Shown here: positions 15,266 through 27,464 of the stretch, one piece after another | How positions within the stretch are numbered: position 1 is the stretch's first letter | How the letters are laid out: each line of letters begins with the position of its first letter | Origin: 66-474 sp035695065 | Lineage (GTDB): Bacteria > Pseudomonadota > Gammaproteobacteria > Xanthomonadales > Rhodanobacteraceae | Reading direction: 5' to 3' | NCBI GenBank assembly: GCA_035695065.1 | Contig: DASSEW010000063.1 | Location: 1 to 64,000, forward strand | DNA: 64,000 nucleotides | Notes under the pieces: generated by a model | The model's input: the letters and a program-made list of their open reading frames with translations, nothing else | Told to the model about the DNA's origin: nothing | Database searches by the model: none | Made by a program: the position numbers and the translations under genes

Positions 15266-16258
15266 ATGACTCCGCACGATCCAAACCCGTGGCGCCTGTG
15301 CGTCGCGCCGATGATGGACTGGACCGACAGGCACTGCCGGTACTTCCATCGGCTGCTCGCGCCGCACGCACGGCTGTACACCGAGATGGTGACCTCGGCG
15401 GCGCTGGTCCACGGCAACCGTTTGCATCTGCTCGAGCACAGTCGCGAGGAACATCCGGTGGCGCTGCAACTGGGCGGCGCCGATCCGGATGAACTCGCGC
15501 AGGCTGCGCGTTTTGGTGCGCAGGCCGGTTACGACGAGATCAACCTCAACGTCGGATGTCCTTCCGATCGCGTGCAATCGGGCCGCTTCGGCGCCTGCCT
15601 GATGCGCGAGCCGGCGCTGGTGGCCGAGTGCGTGCGCGCGATGCGCGAAGCGGTGAGCGTGCCTGTGACCGTGAAGTGCCGCATCGGTGTGGACGAGCAG
15701 GACGAATATGCGGACCTGCAACGCTTCGCGGAAAGGATGATCGATGCCGGCGTGCAGATCCTGGTCGTGCATGCGCGCAAGGCTTGGCTGCAGGGCCTGT
15801 CACCGAAGGAAAACCGCGAAATCCCGCCGCTCAATTACGAGCGCGTGTATCGCCTGAAGCAGGATTTCCCGCCATTCACGGTGGTGATCAACGGCGGCAT
15901 CACCGATTTGAATGCGGTGCGCGAACACCTGCAGCACGTGGATGGCGTGATGCTCGGCCGGCTCGCCTACCACGAACCGTATGCGCTGGCGGAAATGGAT
16001 GCGGCGCTGTTCGGCGGCGAACCGCCGGCGCGTGAGCAGGCGCTGCGCGCGATGCGCCCGTATATCGAGGCGGAACTCGCGCGCGGCACGCGGCTGCAGA
16101 ACATCGCTCGCCACGTGCTCGGGCTTTATCACGGCGAGCCCGGGGGGCGCGCATTCCGGCGGGTGCTGTCCGAACGCGCGCACCGCGCCGATGCCGGCTG
16201 GGAAACCATCGAGGCCGCACTGGAAACCGTGCAGCCCCGCGCCGCGCGGGCTGCGTAA
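15266..16258 (+). CDS. dusA: tRNA-dihydrouridine synthase A
   Basis: An FMN-dependent TIM-barrel enzyme that reduces uridines 20/20a of tRNA to dihydrouridine. The 330 residues show the Dus hallmarks: APMMDWTDRHCRYFHRLL at the start, MVTSAALVHGN, GYDEINLNVGCPSDRVQSG with the catalytic Cys in the following FGACLM, VTVKCRIGVDEQDEY, VHARKAWLQGLSPKENREIPPL (the DusA-specific ligand loop), and INGGITDLNA. The DusA subtype is clear from WLQGLSPKENR. The ATG directly follows an alanine codon stretch open from upstream; the chosen MTPHDPNPWRLC start gives the normal family length. Confidence 0.95.
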   Translation: MTPHDPNPWRLCVAPMMDWTDRHCRYFHRLLAPHARLYTEMVTSAALVHGNRLHLLEHSREEHPVALQLGGADPDELAQAARFGAQAGYDEINLNVGCPSDRVQSGRFGACLMREPALVAECVRAMREAVSVPVTVKCRIGVDEQDEYADLQRFAERMIDAGVQILVVHARKAWLQGLSPKENREIPPLNYERVYRLKQDFPPFTVVINGGITDLNAVREHLQHVDGVMLGRLAYHEPYALAEMDAALFGGEPPAREQALRAMRPYIEAELARGTRLQNIARHVLGLYHGEPGGRAFRRVLSERAHRADAGWETIEAALETVQPRAARAA

Positions 16259-16305
16259 GTACCCGGTTCAGCATGATTTCATTGGCTGACCGCATTATCG
16301 CAGGT

Positions 16306-16626
16306 ATGCCGAACCGTTCTGCGCTCGCCGCTGCCGCCCTGTCCGCCGCACTGCTCGTCGGCGCGGGCGTGGCCTGCGCGCGCGGTGCGCCGCCGCCGAA
16401 GCAGCAGAACAGCCACGAACAGTTGAGCCTGGAGCGCGCGGTGCAGCAGGTGCAGCAGCAGACCAACGGGCGCATCCTGGCCGCGGACAGCATTTCCAAC
16501 GGACGCAGCAAGCTCTACCGGATCAAGGTGCTCACGCCGGACGGACACGTGCGCGTGATGCAACTGCGTTCCAACGACGGCTCGCCGGAACGCGAGCGCA
16601 AGAAAGACGGATCGGGCGGGAGATAA
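16306..16626 (+). CDS. Periplasmic PepSY-like small protein of the phoP operon
   Basis: A protein of 106 residues with a signal peptide (MPNRSALAAAALSAALLVGA, cleavage near ACA or ARG). The mature part, LSLERAVQQVQQQTNGRILA, ADSISNGRSKLYRIKVLTPDG and HVRVMQLRSNDG, has the PepSY-like pattern of a helix followed by a beta hairpin. It ends 2 nt before the response regulator gene, so it is the first gene of a three-gene operon with PhoP and PhoQ. Small PepSY proteins at this position occur in Xanthomonadales and may tune the sensor kinase; that is inference. An upstream ATG at 16273 would add eleven residues. Confidence 0.8.
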   Translation: MPNRSALAAAALSAALLVGAGVACARGAPPPKQQNSHEQLSLERAVQQVQQQTNGRILAADSISNGRSKLYRIKVLTPDGHVRVMQLRSNDGSPERERKKDGSGGR

Positions 16627-16628
16627 TC

Positions 16629-17333
16629 ATGCGCATACTGCTGGTCGAGGATGAAGCCCCGTTGCGCGAAACCCTCGCGGCACGGCTGAAGCGCGACGGA
16701 TTCGCGGTGGATGCCGCGCAGGACGGTGAGGAAGGCCTGTACCTCGGCCGCGAGGTGCCGTTCGACCTGGCGATCGTGGACCTGGGCCTGCCGAAGATGT
16801 CGGGCATGGACCTGGTGCGTCAGTTGCGGGAGCAGGGCCGCAGTTTCCCGATCCTGATCCTGACCGCGCGTTCGTCGTGGCAGGACAAGGTCGAAGGCCT
16901 GAAATACGGCGCCGACGATTACTTGGTGAAGCCCTTCCATGTCGAGGAACTGCTGGCGCGCATCAACGCGCTGGTGCGGCGCGCGTCGGGTTGGTCCAAG
17001 CCGACCCTCACCTGCGGGCCGATCCGGCTGGACACCACCGCGCAGACCGTCACGGTGGACGGCAAGAACGCCGACCTCACCAGTTACGAGTACAAGGTGC
17101 TCGAATACCTGATGCTGCACGCCGGCGAGCTGGTGTCGAAGGCCGATCTCACCGAGCACATCTACCAGCAGGATTTCGATCGCGATTCAAACGTCCTGGA
17201 AGTCTTCATCGGCAGGTTGCGCCGCAAGCTCGATCCGGAAGGCAGCCTGAAGCCGATCGAGACGGTGCGCGGCCGCGGTTACCGTTTCGCGATCCCGCGC
17301 GACGAGAGCAACGAGGAAGGCGCCACGGCGTGA
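16629..17333 (+). CDS. phoP: OmpR/PhoP-type response regulator
   Basis: A protein of 234 residues. The receiver domain (1-115) has the acidic pocket ILLVEDE, the phosphoacceptor in AIVDLGLPKMSG (Asp51), the conserved ILTARSS and Lys in DDYLVKPFHVEEL. The C-terminal winged helix (about 125-225) ends DSNVLEVFIGRLRRKLDP and ETVRGRGYRFAIP. It is closest in style to PhoP of Xanthomonadales, which responds to low divalent cations and cationic peptides. The gene follows the PepSY protein by 2 nt and is followed by its kinase. Autoregulation is typical of the family; no clear PhoP box was found upstream. Confidence 0.92.
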   Translation: MRILLVEDEAPLRETLAARLKRDGFAVDAAQDGEEGLYLGREVPFDLAIVDLGLPKMSGMDLVRQLREQGRSFPILILTARSSWQDKVEGLKYGADDYLVKPFHVEELLARINALVRRASGWSKPTLTCGPIRLDTTAQTVTVDGKNADLTSYEYKVLEYLMLHAGELVSKADLTEHIYQQDFDRDSNVLEVFIGRLRRKLDPEGSLKPIETVRGRGYRFAIPRDESNEEGATA

Positions 17334-17414
17334 TGCCGGACCTGCGGCGGCACCGGCGTGCACGACTGCACGCGGGCCGCGCGCATGCCCGTGTTGCGCG
17401 GCATACTTGAGCGA

Positions 17415-18800
17415 ATGCCCATCGACCCCAAGCGGCCGCTTTCGCTTGCCGCCCGTTCGACCATTGCGACGGGCCTGGTGCTGGCCGGCTTCCTCGGCCT
17501 GGCAGGCTTCGCGCTGGATCGCGCCTATTCGCAGGCCGCGCTTTCGGCGTTGCGCGATCGCCTGCAAAGTTACGCGTACGCCTATCTCGCCGGCACCGAT
17601 GTCAGCAATCGCTCGGACAAGGTGATCCTGCCGGAAGTGCCGCCGAACCCCGACTTCGCGCGGCCCGGCTCCGGGTTGTACGCGGTGGTGGTCGGTCAGG
17701 ACGGGTTCCGCTGGGAATCGCCTTCGGCGCTGGGGCGCGAATTGCCATTCGACGAGTTGCTCGCGCCGGGGCAGACGCAGTTCAGGGGACCGCTGCCGAC
17801 GAGTGCCGGCAATGTCTATCTCCTGAGCCAGGGCGTGACCTGGGAATTGCAGAACCGCAATTACCGCATGACGGTGAACATCGCGCAGGGCGAGGCGCAG
17901 TTCAACGACCAGCTCGCCGCCTACCGCCGCACGCTGTTCGGCTGGCTGGCGGCGCTCGGCCTGGTGCTGCTGGTGCTGCAGCAGATCCTGTTGCGCTGGA
18001 GCCTGTGGCCGCTGCGGCGCGTCGCCGCCGATCTTGCGCGCATCGAGCGCGGTGAAACCGAGCACCTGCCGGGTTCCTATCCGCTGGAATTGAGCGGCCT
18101 CACCGGCAGCCTCAACGACTTCATCGACAGCGAGCGCGACAACCTCAAGCGCAACCGCAACATCCTTGCCGACCTGGCGCACAGCCTGAAGACGCCGCTG
18201 GCGGTGACGCGCTCGCAACTGGAATCGAGCGATCCCTCGCCGCTGCGCGAAGACGTGCTGCAGCAGGTGCAGCGCATGGACCAGATCGTCGCCTACCAGC
18301 TGACGCGCGCTGCGACGTCAGGCCACGCCAAGTTCGCGGCGCCGGTGCCGATCGCCGCGCACGCCGAAGCGGTGGTGCGCAGCCTCGAGAAGGTGTACGC
18401 GGCCAAGAACATCCTGTGCGAATTCGACATCGCGGAGAACGCGCGCTTCTTCGGCGAGGAAGGCGACCTGCTGGAACTGCTGGGCAACCTGCTGGAGAAC
18501 GCGTTCAAGTGGGCGCGGCGCCGCGTGCTGTTCAGCGCCCGCACGCTGCCGCCGGCCAGCGCGCGCGCGTGGCGGCCGGGCCTGGAGATCACGGTGGAGG
18601 ACGACGGCCCCGGCATTCCGCCCGAGCGCGTCGAGGATTACCTGCAACGCGGCGTGCGCGGCGACGAGCGCGTGCAGGGCCACGGCATCGGCCTGGCGAT
18701 CGTGCAGGACATCATGCGTGCCTACCGCGGCGAGCTGCACATCGAGCGTTCGGAAGAACTCGGCGGCAGCCGGTTCAAGTTGAGCTTTGACGCGGTTTGA
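17415..18800 (+). CDS. phoQ: PhoQ-type sensor histidine kinase
   Basis: An inner-membrane kinase of 461 residues. The first transmembrane helix is at about residues 11-38 and the second near 175-200 (LFGWLAALGLVLLVLQQILL), with a periplasmic sensor of about 135 residues between them, followed by a HAMP-like segment. The catalytic core has the H-box LADLAHSLKTPLAVTRSQL, the N-box LLGNLLENAFKWARR, the G1 box VEDDGPGIPPERVEDYL and G2 GHGIGLAIVQDIM. The N-terminal start at MPIDPKRPL is preferred over earlier in-frame starts. It is 81 bp downstream of phoP. The stimulus is inferred from family only. Confidence 0.9.
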   Translation: MPIDPKRPLSLAARSTIATGLVLAGFLGLAGFALDRAYSQAALSALRDRLQSYAYAYLAGTDVSNRSDKVILPEVPPNPDFARPGSGLYAVVVGQDGFRWESPSALGRELPFDELLAPGQTQFRGPLPTSAGNVYLLSQGVTWELQNRNYRMTVNIAQGEAQFNDQLAAYRRTLFGWLAALGLVLLVLQQILLRWSLWPLRRVAADLARIERGETEHLPGSYPLELSGLTGSLNDFIDSERDNLKRNRNILADLAHSLKTPLAVTRSQLESSDPSPLREDVLQQVQRMDQIVAYQLTRAATSGHAKFAAPVPIAAHAEAVVRSLEKVYAAKNILCEFDIAENARFFGEEGDLLELLGNLLENAFKWARRRVLFSARTLPPASARAWRPGLEITVEDDGPGIPPERVEDYLQRGVRGDERVQGHGIGLAIVQDIMRAYRGELHIERSEELGGSRFKLSFDAV

Positions 18801-18808
18801 TGCTTTCA

Positions 18809-18826
18809 GCCCCTTTGGAAAGGGGC
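18809..18826 (+). terminator. Hairpin after phoQ
   Basis: GCCCCTTT and AAAGGGGC around a GG centre, 8 nt after the stop codon, followed by GATCATGG. There is no U-tract. A near-identical hairpin, also followed by CGATC, lies at 35469-35489, so this may be a dispersed repeat doubling as a terminator. Confidence 0.4.
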
Positions 18827-18857
18827 GATCATGGAACGCTGACTTGCGTCGAAACAG

Positions 18858-19214
18858 TTACTGGATGGAGCCCGGCAACAGCGATTGCCAGGACAACACG
18901 CCGTGCTTCGGCGGGCTCGCCGCGGCGGGACCCGGCGTCGGCGCGTTGCCGCGGCGCGCGGTGGGCGGCGCGGGCTTGGGATCATTGTTGCCGTTGCTGC
19001 CGGAGGCGGAAGCCGAGTCGTCGTCATCGGCGTGGGCACGATGCGGCGAGACCAGTTCCGAGAACGGATTCTCGTCGTTGTGCGCGCTCGGCAACGACGG
19101 TGCGCTGGTTTCCGCAGCCAGCATGCGTTCGGACGGGCCATAATCCAGCGCAGCCGCGGTCAGCGGCAGGCCCGCCGCACACAACACGGTCAACAGCAAG
19201 GAAACACGCTTCAT
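18858..19214 (-). CDS. Secreted low-complexity protein of unknown function
   Basis: A protein of 118 residues with a signal peptide (MKRVSLLLTVLCAAGLPLTA, cleavage near AAA-LDYG). The mature region is disordered: acidic DDDDSASASGSNGNND around residues 65-80, a Pro/Ala-rich stretch, and the end LSWQSLLPGSIQ. No family was recognised. Coding is supported by the signal peptide and by third-position GC. It is convergent with phoQ and divergent from birA. It could be a small periplasmic or exported protein under control of the neighbouring PhoPQ system, but the sequence shows no link. Confidence 0.65.
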   Translation of the reverse strand: MKRVSLLLTVLCAAGLPLTAAALDYGPSERMLAAETSAPSLPSAHNDENPFSELVSPHRAHADDDDSASASGSNGNNDPKPAPPTARRGNAPTPGPAAASPPKHGVLSWQSLLPGSIQ

Positions 19215-19310
19215 GGCAGCCCCCGGATTCGAGCGCACCCGGCATCATGGCACAACCCGTTGCCCCCCGCCAGCGTACGCGGTCACAAGCCGGGGAAGGG
19301 ACGTTTGCGC

Positions 19311-20282
19311 ATGAGCGCTGCCCCGGAATTGCTGGATCTGCTCACCGCCGAGGCGCCGGTTTCAGGTGCCGATCTGGCGCGGCGGCTGCGCGTCTCGCGT
19401 GCCGCGGTGTGGAAGCAGGTCGAGGCGCTGCGCGCGGCCGGATTACCCATCGAGGCGCAGGCCGGACACGGTTACCGGCTGGCCCGGCCGCTGGATCGGC
19501 TGGACGCGGGCAGGATCCGTCGCGCCTTGCCGGCTTCGATCCGCAGGCAAGTCGGCGCGCTGGAGGTACACTGGAAACTGGATTCGACATCCAGCGAGCT
19601 GTTGCGCCGCGCGGAGGACCTGCCGGATCGCGCCTTCGTGTTCGCCGAAATGCAGACCGCGGGCCGCGGCCGGCGGGGGCGCAGTTGGGTGTCGCCGCCG
19701 GCCAGCAATCTCGCGTTCTCGTGCTTCAAGCGCTTTGATCATGGTTATGCCGCGCTGTCCGGGCTGTCGCTGGCAATCGGCGTGACCGCCGCACGCGCGC
19801 TGGAGGCGTGCGGGGTGCAAGGCGTCGGCGTGAAGTGGCCCAATGACCTCTTGCATCGCGACGCCAAGCTCGCCGGCATCCTGGTCGAACTGGGCGGCGA
19901 ATTCCTTGGGCCCTGCCATGCTGTGATCGGCATCGGCATCAACCTGCATCTCCCGGACGACGCGCGCGCGGCGATCGCGCAGCCGGTGACTGACCTGGAA
20001 GCGTGCTGCGATGAAGTTCCCGCGCGAAACCGGCTGGCGGCGGCGATGATCGAACACCTGTGCGAGGCGCTGGACCTGTTCGCCGAATCCGGATTCGGCG
20101 CGTTCGCATCCGCCTATGCCGAACGCGATGCGTTGCGCGGACGCACGCTGCGGGTGGACGATCCGCGCGGAGTGTTCGAAGGTATCGCGATGGGCGTGGA
20201 TGCGCGCGGTGCATTGCGCGTGCGCACGTCGGATGAAGAAAAGCTGGTGGACAGCGCGGAAGTTTCGGTGCGTGCGCAATGA
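19311..20282 (+). CDS. birA: Bifunctional biotin--protein ligase / biotin operon repressor
   Basis: Activates biotin to biotinyl-AMP and attaches it to biotin carboxyl carrier protein; the N-terminal domain can repress biotin genes. Of 323 residues, the first 70 are a winged helix (VSGADLARRLRVSRAAVWKQ), then the ligase domain with STSSELLRRAEDLP, the biotin-binding loop TAGRGRRGRSWVSPP, GVKWPNDLLHRDAKLAGILVE and IGIGINLHL. The C-terminal SH3-like domain includes TLRVDDPRGVFEGIAMGVD. It is the first gene of an operon with coaX, which overlaps its stop by 4 nt. Confidence 0.95.
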   Translation: MSAAPELLDLLTAEAPVSGADLARRLRVSRAAVWKQVEALRAAGLPIEAQAGHGYRLARPLDRLDAGRIRRALPASIRRQVGALEVHWKLDSTSSELLRRAEDLPDRAFVFAEMQTAGRGRRGRSWVSPPASNLAFSCFKRFDHGYAALSGLSLAIGVTAARALEACGVQGVGVKWPNDLLHRDAKLAGILVELGGEFLGPCHAVIGIGINLHLPDDARAAIAQPVTDLEACCDEVPARNRLAAAMIEHLCEALDLFAESGFGAFASAYAERDALRGRTLRVDDPRGVFEGIAMGVDARGALRVRTSDEEKLVDSAEVSVRAQ

Positions 20283-21064
20283 AAATGCAATCCGGCAATG
20301 CCACCTGGCTGTTCGATCTCGGCAACTCGCGGCTGAAGGGTGCGTGGTTGCGCGGTGGCGAACTCCGGCAGGATTTTGCGCTGGCCTGGGACGCGCCGGA
20401 TTTCGACGCGGTGCTGCAAGTGCAGCTCGCGCGCTGGCCTGCGCCATCACGCGCACTGGTCGCATCCGTAGCTTCGGCTGGTCATGCGGAGCGGGTGCGC
20501 GCCGCACTGCAAGCGTGGCCGGCTGCGGACGTGCAATGGTTGCGTTCGCCGAAACAGGGTTGCGGTATCACGAGCTATTACGGAGTTCCCGAACGACTGG
20601 GCATCGATCGCTTCCTCGCGATGGCCGCCGCGCGTTCGCACGCGAACGGTGCTGCGGTAGTCGTCGCCGGTTGCGGCACCGCGCTGACGCTGGACGCGGT
20701 GGACGCGGACGGCAGGCAACGCGAAGGGCTGATCGTCCCGTCGCCGGAACTGATGCTGCGCTCGCTGCAAGGCGCTACCGCGATGGCGGACACCCATCGC
20801 GATGCCTTCGCACACGCGGAACACGACGACACTGCGCGCGCGCTGCACGCAGGCTGCCGGCGTTCGGCGGCGGCGCTGGTCGAGTGGTATTGCGCGCGGC
20901 AGGGATCCGAGGTCGGGGATCCGGCGCTGTTCCTGCACGGTGGCTGGGCCGCATCCCTGCAAGGCATGCTCGAAGAAGACCGGTTCGGCGGGCGCATCGT
21001 CCTGCTCGACCATGCCGTGTTGCGTGGACTGGCGCTCTGGGCGGCGCGGCAGATTCCGGTATAA
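20279..21064 (+). CDS. coaX: Type III pantothenate kinase
   Basis: Catalyses the first step of coenzyme A synthesis, phosphorylating pantothenate. The 261 residues show the ASKHA-fold motifs of CoaX: LFDLGNSRLKGAWL (phosphate-1), ERLGIDRFLAMAAARS, VVVAGCGTALTLDAVDADG (phosphate-2) and GWAASLQGMLEEDRFG towards the end. The ATG overlaps the birA stop in an ATGA arrangement, so the two are translationally coupled, an order common in gammaproteobacteria. A SPOR-domain gene follows at 28 nt. Confidence 0.93.
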   Translation: MKMQSGNATWLFDLGNSRLKGAWLRGGELRQDFALAWDAPDFDAVLQVQLARWPAPSRALVASVASAGHAERVRAALQAWPAADVQWLRSPKQGCGITSYYGVPERLGIDRFLAMAAARSHANGAAVVVAGCGTALTLDAVDADGRQREGLIVPSPELMLRSLQGATAMADTHRDAFAHAEHDDTARALHAGCRRSAAALVEWYCARQGSEVGDPALFLHGGWAASLQGMLEEDRFGGRIVLLDHAVLRGLALWAARQIPV

Positions 21065-21092
21065 AGGCGCCGGCCCCACCGATTCCGTCCTC

Positions 21093-21743
21093 GTGTTCTA
21101 CCGCCTGCTCTTCCTGCTGCTGATCGCGTTCAACATCGGCGTGGCCGCGTGGCTGGCGTTCGGCCATGCGCCAGCCAGGCCATTGCCGCCCGCGACCGAT
21201 CCGGGCGTGCCCGAACTGAAATTGCTCTCCGAGCGCGCGGGCGTGCCCGCGCCGGTCGCGGCAGAATCGCGCGCGGCGGAGGCTTCCGATCGCTGCGAAA
21301 GCATTGGTCCATTCCCGACGCAGGCCGACATGCGCACGGCGATGCAGACGCTCACGCCGCACGTGCCGCGCATCCAGTATCGCGAAGAGCAGACGCGCCA
21401 GTCGCGCGGCTTCTGGGTGTACCTGCCGGCGTTGCCGACGCGCGACGCGGCCCTGGGCGCCGCGCGCAGCCTCTCCGCCAAGGGCGTCAACGACTATTAC
21501 GTCGTCACCGCCGGCGACCAGCAGAACACGATCTCGCTGGGCCTGTTCCACGACCGCGGCAACGCGGAGAACCGCCGCGCGCAGATCGCCGCGCTTGGCT
21601 TCAACGCGCAAATGACCGAACGCGTGGAAACCCTGCCGGTGTACTGGGTGGATTTCGCGCTGCCCTCGGTGCCCGGCTTCGAGTGGCAGAAGTGGCTGCC
21701 GGGTCGCAGCGATCTGCAGATGCACACGGTGGATTGCTTTTGA
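21093..21743 (+). CDS. SPOR-domain membrane-anchored protein
   Basis: A protein of 216 residues. A single N-terminal membrane helix (FYRLLFLLLIAFNIGVAAWL) is followed by a Pro/Ala-rich linker and a C-terminal SPOR-like domain (about residues 65-150) with CESIGPFPTQADMRTAMQTL, FWVYLPALPTRDAALGAARS and TISLGLFHDRGNAENRRAQI. SPOR domains bind denuded peptidoglycan at division sites. The GTG start gives a compact membrane anchor; no ATG fits. It is probably co-transcribed with birA and coaX. The same three-gene order is known from Xanthomonadales. Confidence 0.85.
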   Translation: MFYRLLFLLLIAFNIGVAAWLAFGHAPARPLPPATDPGVPELKLLSERAGVPAPVAAESRAAEASDRCESIGPFPTQADMRTAMQTLTPHVPRIQYREEQTRQSRGFWVYLPALPTRDAALGAARSLSAKGVNDYYVVTAGDQQNTISLGLFHDRGNAENRRAQIAALGFNAQMTERVETLPVYWVDFALPSVPGFEWQKWLPGRSDLQMHTVDCF

Positions 21744-21838
21744 GGGCAGGCGCGCGCCTGCACAAGGCCGCTTGGCAGGAGCCTGCGTGCAGGCGTCCGA
21801 TGGTTCGGCGGGCGCTGTCATGCGATCATTTCATCTGT

Positions 21839-21914
21839 GCCGCTTTAGCTCAGTTGGTAGAGCAACTGATTTGTAATCAGTAGGTCGTCCGTTCGAGTCG
21901 GACAAGCGGCACCA
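21839..21914 (+). tRNA. tRNA-Thr(TGT)
   Basis: A full cloverleaf: acceptor stem GCCGCTT / AAGCGGC, D-arm GCTCAGTTGGTAGAGC, anticodon arm CTGATTTGTAATCAG with anticodon TGT, T-arm GTTCGAGTC, and an encoded CCA end. The last A of CCA is the A of an in-frame ATG that opens into the next gene's long frame, but that gene probably starts downstream. Confidence 0.97.
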
Positions 21915-22051
21915 TGTCTTCGACGCAAGTTTCCGGACGGCTCTCCCCGGGCATTGCCCACCATCGCTTGGAAGTCGAACGAATCCACCCGCCATTCACG
22001 GCAGCGGGCCTAGCGTTCATCGCGAATGCCCCTCCTCGCAATGACGACGCC

Positions 22052-23035
22052 ATGCTGGATACCGCACGCCGCGACGTGATCGCCATCGGCGCTTCCGCGG
22101 GCGGGTTCCACGTGCTGATGGAACTCGCCGCGCAACTGCCGGCGGATTTTCCTGCGGCGGTGCTGATCGTGCTGCATATCGGTTCGCATCCCAGCGAGCT
22201 GCCGAAGCTGCTGAGCGCACGCGGGCCGAATCCGGTCGTGCATCCCTGTTCGGGCCAGCCGCTGCAACGCGGCACGATCTACGTGGCGCCGCCCGACCAT
22301 CACATGCTGCTGCATGGCGATTCGATCCATCTGTCGCGCGGCCCCAGGGAGCATCACGCACGACCGGCGATCGATCCGCTGTTCCGCTCGGTTGCCATTG
22401 CTTGCGGTTCGCGTGCGATCGGCGTGGTGCTGAGCGGCAGGCTCGATGACGGCACGCCCGGCGCACAGGCGATCAAGCAATGCGGCGGCCTGATCGTGGT
22501 GCAGGACCCGGACGATTCGGAGCAGGCCAGCATGCCCTCGAGCGTGTGCGAAAACCTCGAGGTGGATCGTTGCGTGCCGCGCGCGGTCCTGGCAGAGACC
22601 TTGATCAACCTGGTCGGCACGCCGGCTGCCGCCCCGGTCGACCTGCCCGCCTGGCTGCTATGCGAGCAACGCGTCAGCGAAGGAGAAGCCGATCCCATGG
22701 AAGATCTCAACCGCATCGGAAAGCCCTCCGTATTCGCCTGCCCCGATTGCGGCGGCGTGCTGTGGGAAGTCATGGACAGCAAACCCAAGCGCTTCCGCTG
22801 CCACACCGGACATGCGTTCACCTTGCGCACCCTCGAGCACACCCAGGCGACCAACACCAACAAGGCGTTGTGGAGCGCGGTCCGCGCCCTGCAGGAGCGT
22901 GAGAGCTTGCTGGCCGCGCTGGTTGCCGACCATCGCGCACGCCGCAACGACGACGAAGCCGCGCGACTGGAAGCCGAGTTGAAGGAAACCTCGCAGCATT
23001 CCGCGCGGCTGCACGAGATTACGGTTGAGGAATGA
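22052..23035 (+). CDS. CheB-type methylesterase with C-terminal zinc-ribbon and coiled tail
   Basis: A protein of 327 residues. The N-terminal 180 form a stand-alone CheB catalytic domain without receiver: GASAGGFHVLMELAAQLP with the catalytic Ser, VLHIGSHPSELPKLL with His, and VLSGRLDDGTPGAQAIKQ with Asp. A C-terminal extension has a CPDCGG...RFRCHTGHAF zinc ribbon and a helical tail. In the family this form occurs as an orphan chemoreceptor-methylesterase-like protein, often next to CheB/CheR kinases as here. No receptor or CheA gene lies in the window. The MLDTARRDVIAIG start is chosen over the ATG inside the tRNA CCA. Confidence 0.9.
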   Translation: MLDTARRDVIAIGASAGGFHVLMELAAQLPADFPAAVLIVLHIGSHPSELPKLLSARGPNPVVHPCSGQPLQRGTIYVAPPDHHMLLHGDSIHLSRGPREHHARPAIDPLFRSVAIACGSRAIGVVLSGRLDDGTPGAQAIKQCGGLIVVQDPDDSEQASMPSSVCENLEVDRCVPRAVLAETLINLVGTPAAAPVDLPAWLLCEQRVSEGEADPMEDLNRIGKPSVFACPDCGGVLWEVMDSKPKRFRCHTGHAFTLRTLEHTQATNTNKALWSAVRALQERESLLAALVADHRARRNDDEAARLEAELKETSQHSARLHEITVEE

Positions 23036-23063
23036 AGCCCGTCGTGGCCCGATTCGGGTAGTT

Positions 23064-23169
23064 GTAGGAGCCTGCGTACAGGCGGCCGCTTTTGAAGACG
23101 GCGCTTCGCGCCGCTCGCGAGCACGCTCGCTCCTATAAAAGCCGCTGTGTAGGAGCCTGCGCGCAGGCG
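23064..23169. repeat. Family E repeats (GTAGGAGCCTGCG-CAGGCG)
   Basis: Two direct copies of GTAGGAGCCTGCG[TC][AG]CAGGCG (23064 and 23149) enclose an inverted partner GCGAGCACGCTCGCTCCTAT. Related pieces lie at 21776, 27463 and 42834. The gap between the two CheB-type genes holds only these repeats and perhaps the promoter of the downstream kinase. Confidence 0.7.
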
Positions 23170-23407
23170 ACCGGCGAAAATCTCGCCAACACTCGCGCCG
23201 CCGGCCATTTCGGTCTACCCTGCACGTTCGATACGGATATCGGTGGCTGCCGATGAACGACTCACGTCCCACGGGGAATCGCCTGCCGCCGTCCAGCACT
23301 GCGGAGAAGCGGGCGGGTGCGCGCGGTTCCGCATCAGCCAAGCCCGGCGAGCGAGCAAGCAAGCACAGGGACCGCAGCACGCCACTCCGGAATGCGTTGA
23401 CAGCGCG

Positions 23408-26950
<3,543 letters not shown>

Positions 26951-26979
26951 ACGGGGAGCAATCCGCAAGGAAGGCAAAC

Positions 26980-27051
26980 ATGAGTAGTGAACCGAACCGC
27001 GGCCATCAGGCGTCGCGCGGAATCATCCCGCGGCATGGATGTGCCGCATGA
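26980..27051 (+). CDS. 23-residue micro-ORF overlapping the receiver gene
   Basis: A short reading frame beginning MSSEPNRGHQASRG with a strong AAGGAAGG site 5 nt upstream. Its TGA stop overlaps the ATG of the receiver gene as ATGA. The receiver gene has no good ribosome binding site of its own, so it is probably translated by termination-reinitiation from this small ORF. The peptide itself may have no function. Too short for routine gene callers. Confidence 0.5.
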   Translation: MSSEPNRGHQASRGIIPRHGCAA

Positions 27052-27464
27052 GCACGGAAAGCGGCGTGCTGCCGGGCGACCGGCGCGCCGCGCGGGCAGC
27101 GCCATTGCGTATCCTGATTGTCGAGGACGAAATGATGCTGGCGATGATGCTGCAGGATGCGGTGGCCGGGATCGGCCACAAGGCGCGCAAGGCGTCGCGC
27201 CTGGACAAGGCGTTCGAGCTGGTGAATGCACATGTCTTCGACGCCGCGGTGCTGGACGTGAACCTCAACGGCGAGCCGGTATTCCCCTTGGCCGCGCTGT
27301 TGCGCGAACGCGGCGTGCCGTTCCTGTTCGCCTCCGGCTACGGCGACGCCGGCGTTCCGCGCGGGTACGGCGATTGCATGGTGCTGCAGAAACCTTACGG
27401 CCTCGACGCCTTCCATGCCGCGCTGCGCGACTTGTTGGGCAACAAAGGCACGTCCGCTTCGTAG
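27048..27464 (+). CDS. Single-domain response regulator (receiver only)
   Basis: A protein of 138 residues with one receiver domain: acidic pair in LRILIVEDEMMLAMMLQDAV, phosphoacceptor Asp in DAAVLDVNLNGEPVFPL, Ser/Thr position in FLFASGYGDAG, and Lys in VLQKPYGLDAF. Receivers of this style (LIVEDE-MMLAMML, DVNLNGE) are typical partners of HWE/HisKA_2 kinases. It lies 97 bp after the fusion kinase and before an Hpt gene, suggesting a kinase-receiver-Hpt phosphorelay. No output domain is present. Translation is probably coupled to the micro-ORF just upstream. Confidence 0.9.
   Translation: MSTESGVLPGDRRAARAAPLRILIVEDEMMLAMMLQDAVAGIGHKARKASRLDKAFELVNAHVFDAAVLDVNLNGEPVFPLAALLRERGVPFLFASGYGDAGVPRGYGDCMVLQKPYGLDAFHAALRDLLGNKGTSAS

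Noticed and set aside
16515..17159. Minus-strand frame opposite phoP
   Set aside because: Codon pattern mirrors the phoP gene and no motif is present.
21914..22051. Upstream extension of the CheB-like gene starting at the ATG in the tRNA CCA end
   Set aside because: The 46 added residues show no pattern and would require translation from within a tRNA gene. The start at 22052 gives the usual CheB opening.
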